A DNA stretch of 64,000 nucleotides. Source: Gemmobacter aquatilis (GTDB taxonomy: Bacteria > Pseudomonadota > Alphaproteobacteria > Rhodobacterales > Rhodobacteraceae). The stretch lies in NCBI RefSeq assembly GCF_900110025.1, contig NZ_FOCE01000012.1, positions 41,819-105,818 of the forward strand, written 5' to 3'. A model generated the notes under the pieces. That model saw only the letters and a list, made by a program, of their open reading frames with translations, made no database searches and was not told the origin of the DNA. Made by a program: the position numbers and the translations under genes. Below, in pieces: positions 63,308 to 64,000 of this stretch (position 1 is the stretch's first letter; the number at the start of each line of letters is the position of its first letter).

Positions 63308-63690
63308 TCATCCTCCTCACTCCATTGACCAGACCGTGTTCGGGGCCGCTGGGACGCTGAGTTCATCGGGCTTGTCGCGCTTGATCCTTCGCCTGGGCTT
63401 GATCCGCAGGTTCAGTTCCAGCTCGCAATAGATCCGATGAACGCGCTTATGGTTCCACGGGTGCCCCTGGGCATTACGCATGTGCAGGAAGCATAGCCCG
63501 AAGCCCCAGGTCCGGTGTGCCTTGGTCAGCCCTTCAAGAAGGTCTGCGATGAACTCATTCTCGGCATCGCGCTTCGGGCTGTAGCGAAAGCAGGTCTCGC
63601 TGACACCAAATGCCCGACAGGCCAGCGCGATGCTGACCCCCTTCGTCGCCACTGCCTTCTCGGCCAGCTCGCGGCGTTGAGCTGGCCGCG

Positions 63691-63954
63691 TCATTTTTTT
63701 CCAAGAGCTTCCTTGAGCAGTTCGGCCTGCATGCTCAGGTCGGCAAACATGCGCTTCAGCCGCCGGTTCTCGTCTTCCAGCGCCTTCATCTGGCTCATCA
63801 TCGACGCATCCATGCCGCCATACTTTGAGCGCCATTTGTAGAAGCTCGCCGTGCTGATCCCATGCTCCCGGCACAGTTCAGGCACGGCCACGCCGCTTTC
63901 GGCCTGACGAAGCACAGCCATGATCTGCGGTTCCGTAAAACGGCTCTTTCTCAT
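63691..63954 (-). CDS. IS3-family transposase orfA
   Basis: An 87-residue HTH protein: FTEPQIMAVLRQAESGVAVPELCREHGISTASFYKWRSKYGGMD is the IS3 OrfA helix-turn-helix, and MKALEDENRRLKRMFADLSMQAELLKEAL is its leucine zipper. It appears intact. Its 3' end overlaps orfB at a run of seven A residues on the coding strand (63694-63700), the classic -1 frameshift site used to make the OrfAB transposase. Since orfB is broken, only OrfA could still be made, where it may act as an inhibitor. Confidence 0.9.
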   Translation of the reverse strand: MRKSRFTEPQIMAVLRQAESGVAVPELCREHGISTASFYKWRSKYGGMDASMMSQMKALEDENRRLKRMFADLSMQAELLKEALGKK

Positions 63955-64000
63955 TCGAACCTCCTCAGCTCACGCTACGAGAAAATTCTACCTATGCAGC

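Larger units (their letters stand above)
62774..63694 (-). pseudogene. IS3-family transposase orfB (DDE catalytic part), broken twice
   Basis: Three pieces read as one IS3 OrfB: (1) 63317-63694, from MTRPAQRRELAEKA to [12 protein letters not shown], then a stop; (2) about 62956-63273, [33 protein letters not shown] through [12 protein letters not shown] to RHEWL, then a stop; (3) about 62774-62905, AQEIATDWLWTYNNERPNMGIGG to KLKMAA. The first DDE Asp would normally lie at the first junction. Each junction contains a short palindromic insertion. A functional transposase cannot be made from this copy. Confidence 0.85.
62740..64000 (-). mobile_element. IS3-family (IS407-like group) insertion sequence, decayed; right end near window end
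   Basis: Two transposase frames in IS3 order (orfA then orfB with a slippery A7 run). The left end lies close to the palindromic CCCCGTTTTAACGGGG at 62746-62761, adjacent to orfB's stop. The right end appears near the window edge beyond the orfA start (the GAAAATTCTACC stretch). Terminal repeats and target duplication could not be confirmed. orfB is interrupted twice, so the copy is defective. Confidence 0.8.

Overview
The window is a GC-rich chromosomal segment typical of an alphaproteobacterium of the Rhodobacteraceae (Rhodobacter/Paracoccus/roseobacter relatives). Supporting signs are a short prolyl-tRNA synthetase, an RpoH-family sigma factor of the RpoHII type, a DnaA-inactivator HdaA next to an AI-2E permease and ppk-ppx, DUF2125, CobU/CobP with a CobC-like phosphatase, and a dispersed intergenic repeat with the core AGTATTTTTGCCAGG. 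The genus cannot be fixed from the sequence alone. Coding density is about 95 percent, most genes sit in short operons with 4-base ATGA overlaps, and I see no tRNA, rRNA or CRISPR array.

Layout. 1-12.3 kb is housekeeping: the end of rsmI, YraN, gshB, comM-like, a GST, a cobC-like/cobU pair divergent from an RpoHII-type sigma factor, coaBC, a periplasmic DsbD-like domain protein, YqgE, pyrD with DUF952, and a periplasmic 5'-nucleotidase. 12.5-20.5 kb is an amino-acid/amine utilisation locus: a glutamine synthetase-like ligase, a class III aminotransferase, a complete polar-amino-acid ABC importer and, divergently, a TetR/BetI-like regulator with a class I aminotransferase. 20.5-30.2 kb is a purine ring-degradation locus: PuuD urate hydroxylase and divergent LysR, UraH, a PuuE-UraD fusion, AllE, AllA and an NCS2 permease. 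It is interrupted by a lipid kinase/phosphoesterase/hydrolase trio. 30.3-32.6 kb is a kinase plus phospho-lyase-like aminotransferase pair that resembles hydroxylysine or phosphoethanolamine catabolism.

32.8-39.1 kb carries a GAPDH and a five-gene iron-type operon read leftward (HemP, imelysin, di-heme DUF1111, imelysin, DUF1513). 39.4-46.3 kb has an LpxR-like lipid A deacylase, a Hint-domain protein, rpsD with a clear sigma70 promoter, YqhA, and hisC-tyrC-extensin. 46.3-62.4 kb has a MotA/ExbB-like plus OmpA coiled-coil pair, several small enzymes, ppx, ppk, hdaA, an AI-2E permease and proS. The window ends in a decayed IS3-family element whose orfB is broken twice, once by a perfect 25-bp REP-like palindrome.

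Three genomic themes stand out. First, a composite dispersed repeat follows many genes. Second, three near-identical stem-loops in tandem precede rpsD. Third, several catabolic loci have co-located regulators and candidate operators. I found no defence or CRISPR system. The best candidates for undescribed biology are the ligase/aminotransferase/ABC locus, the kinase/phospho-lyase pair and the short palindromic insertions.
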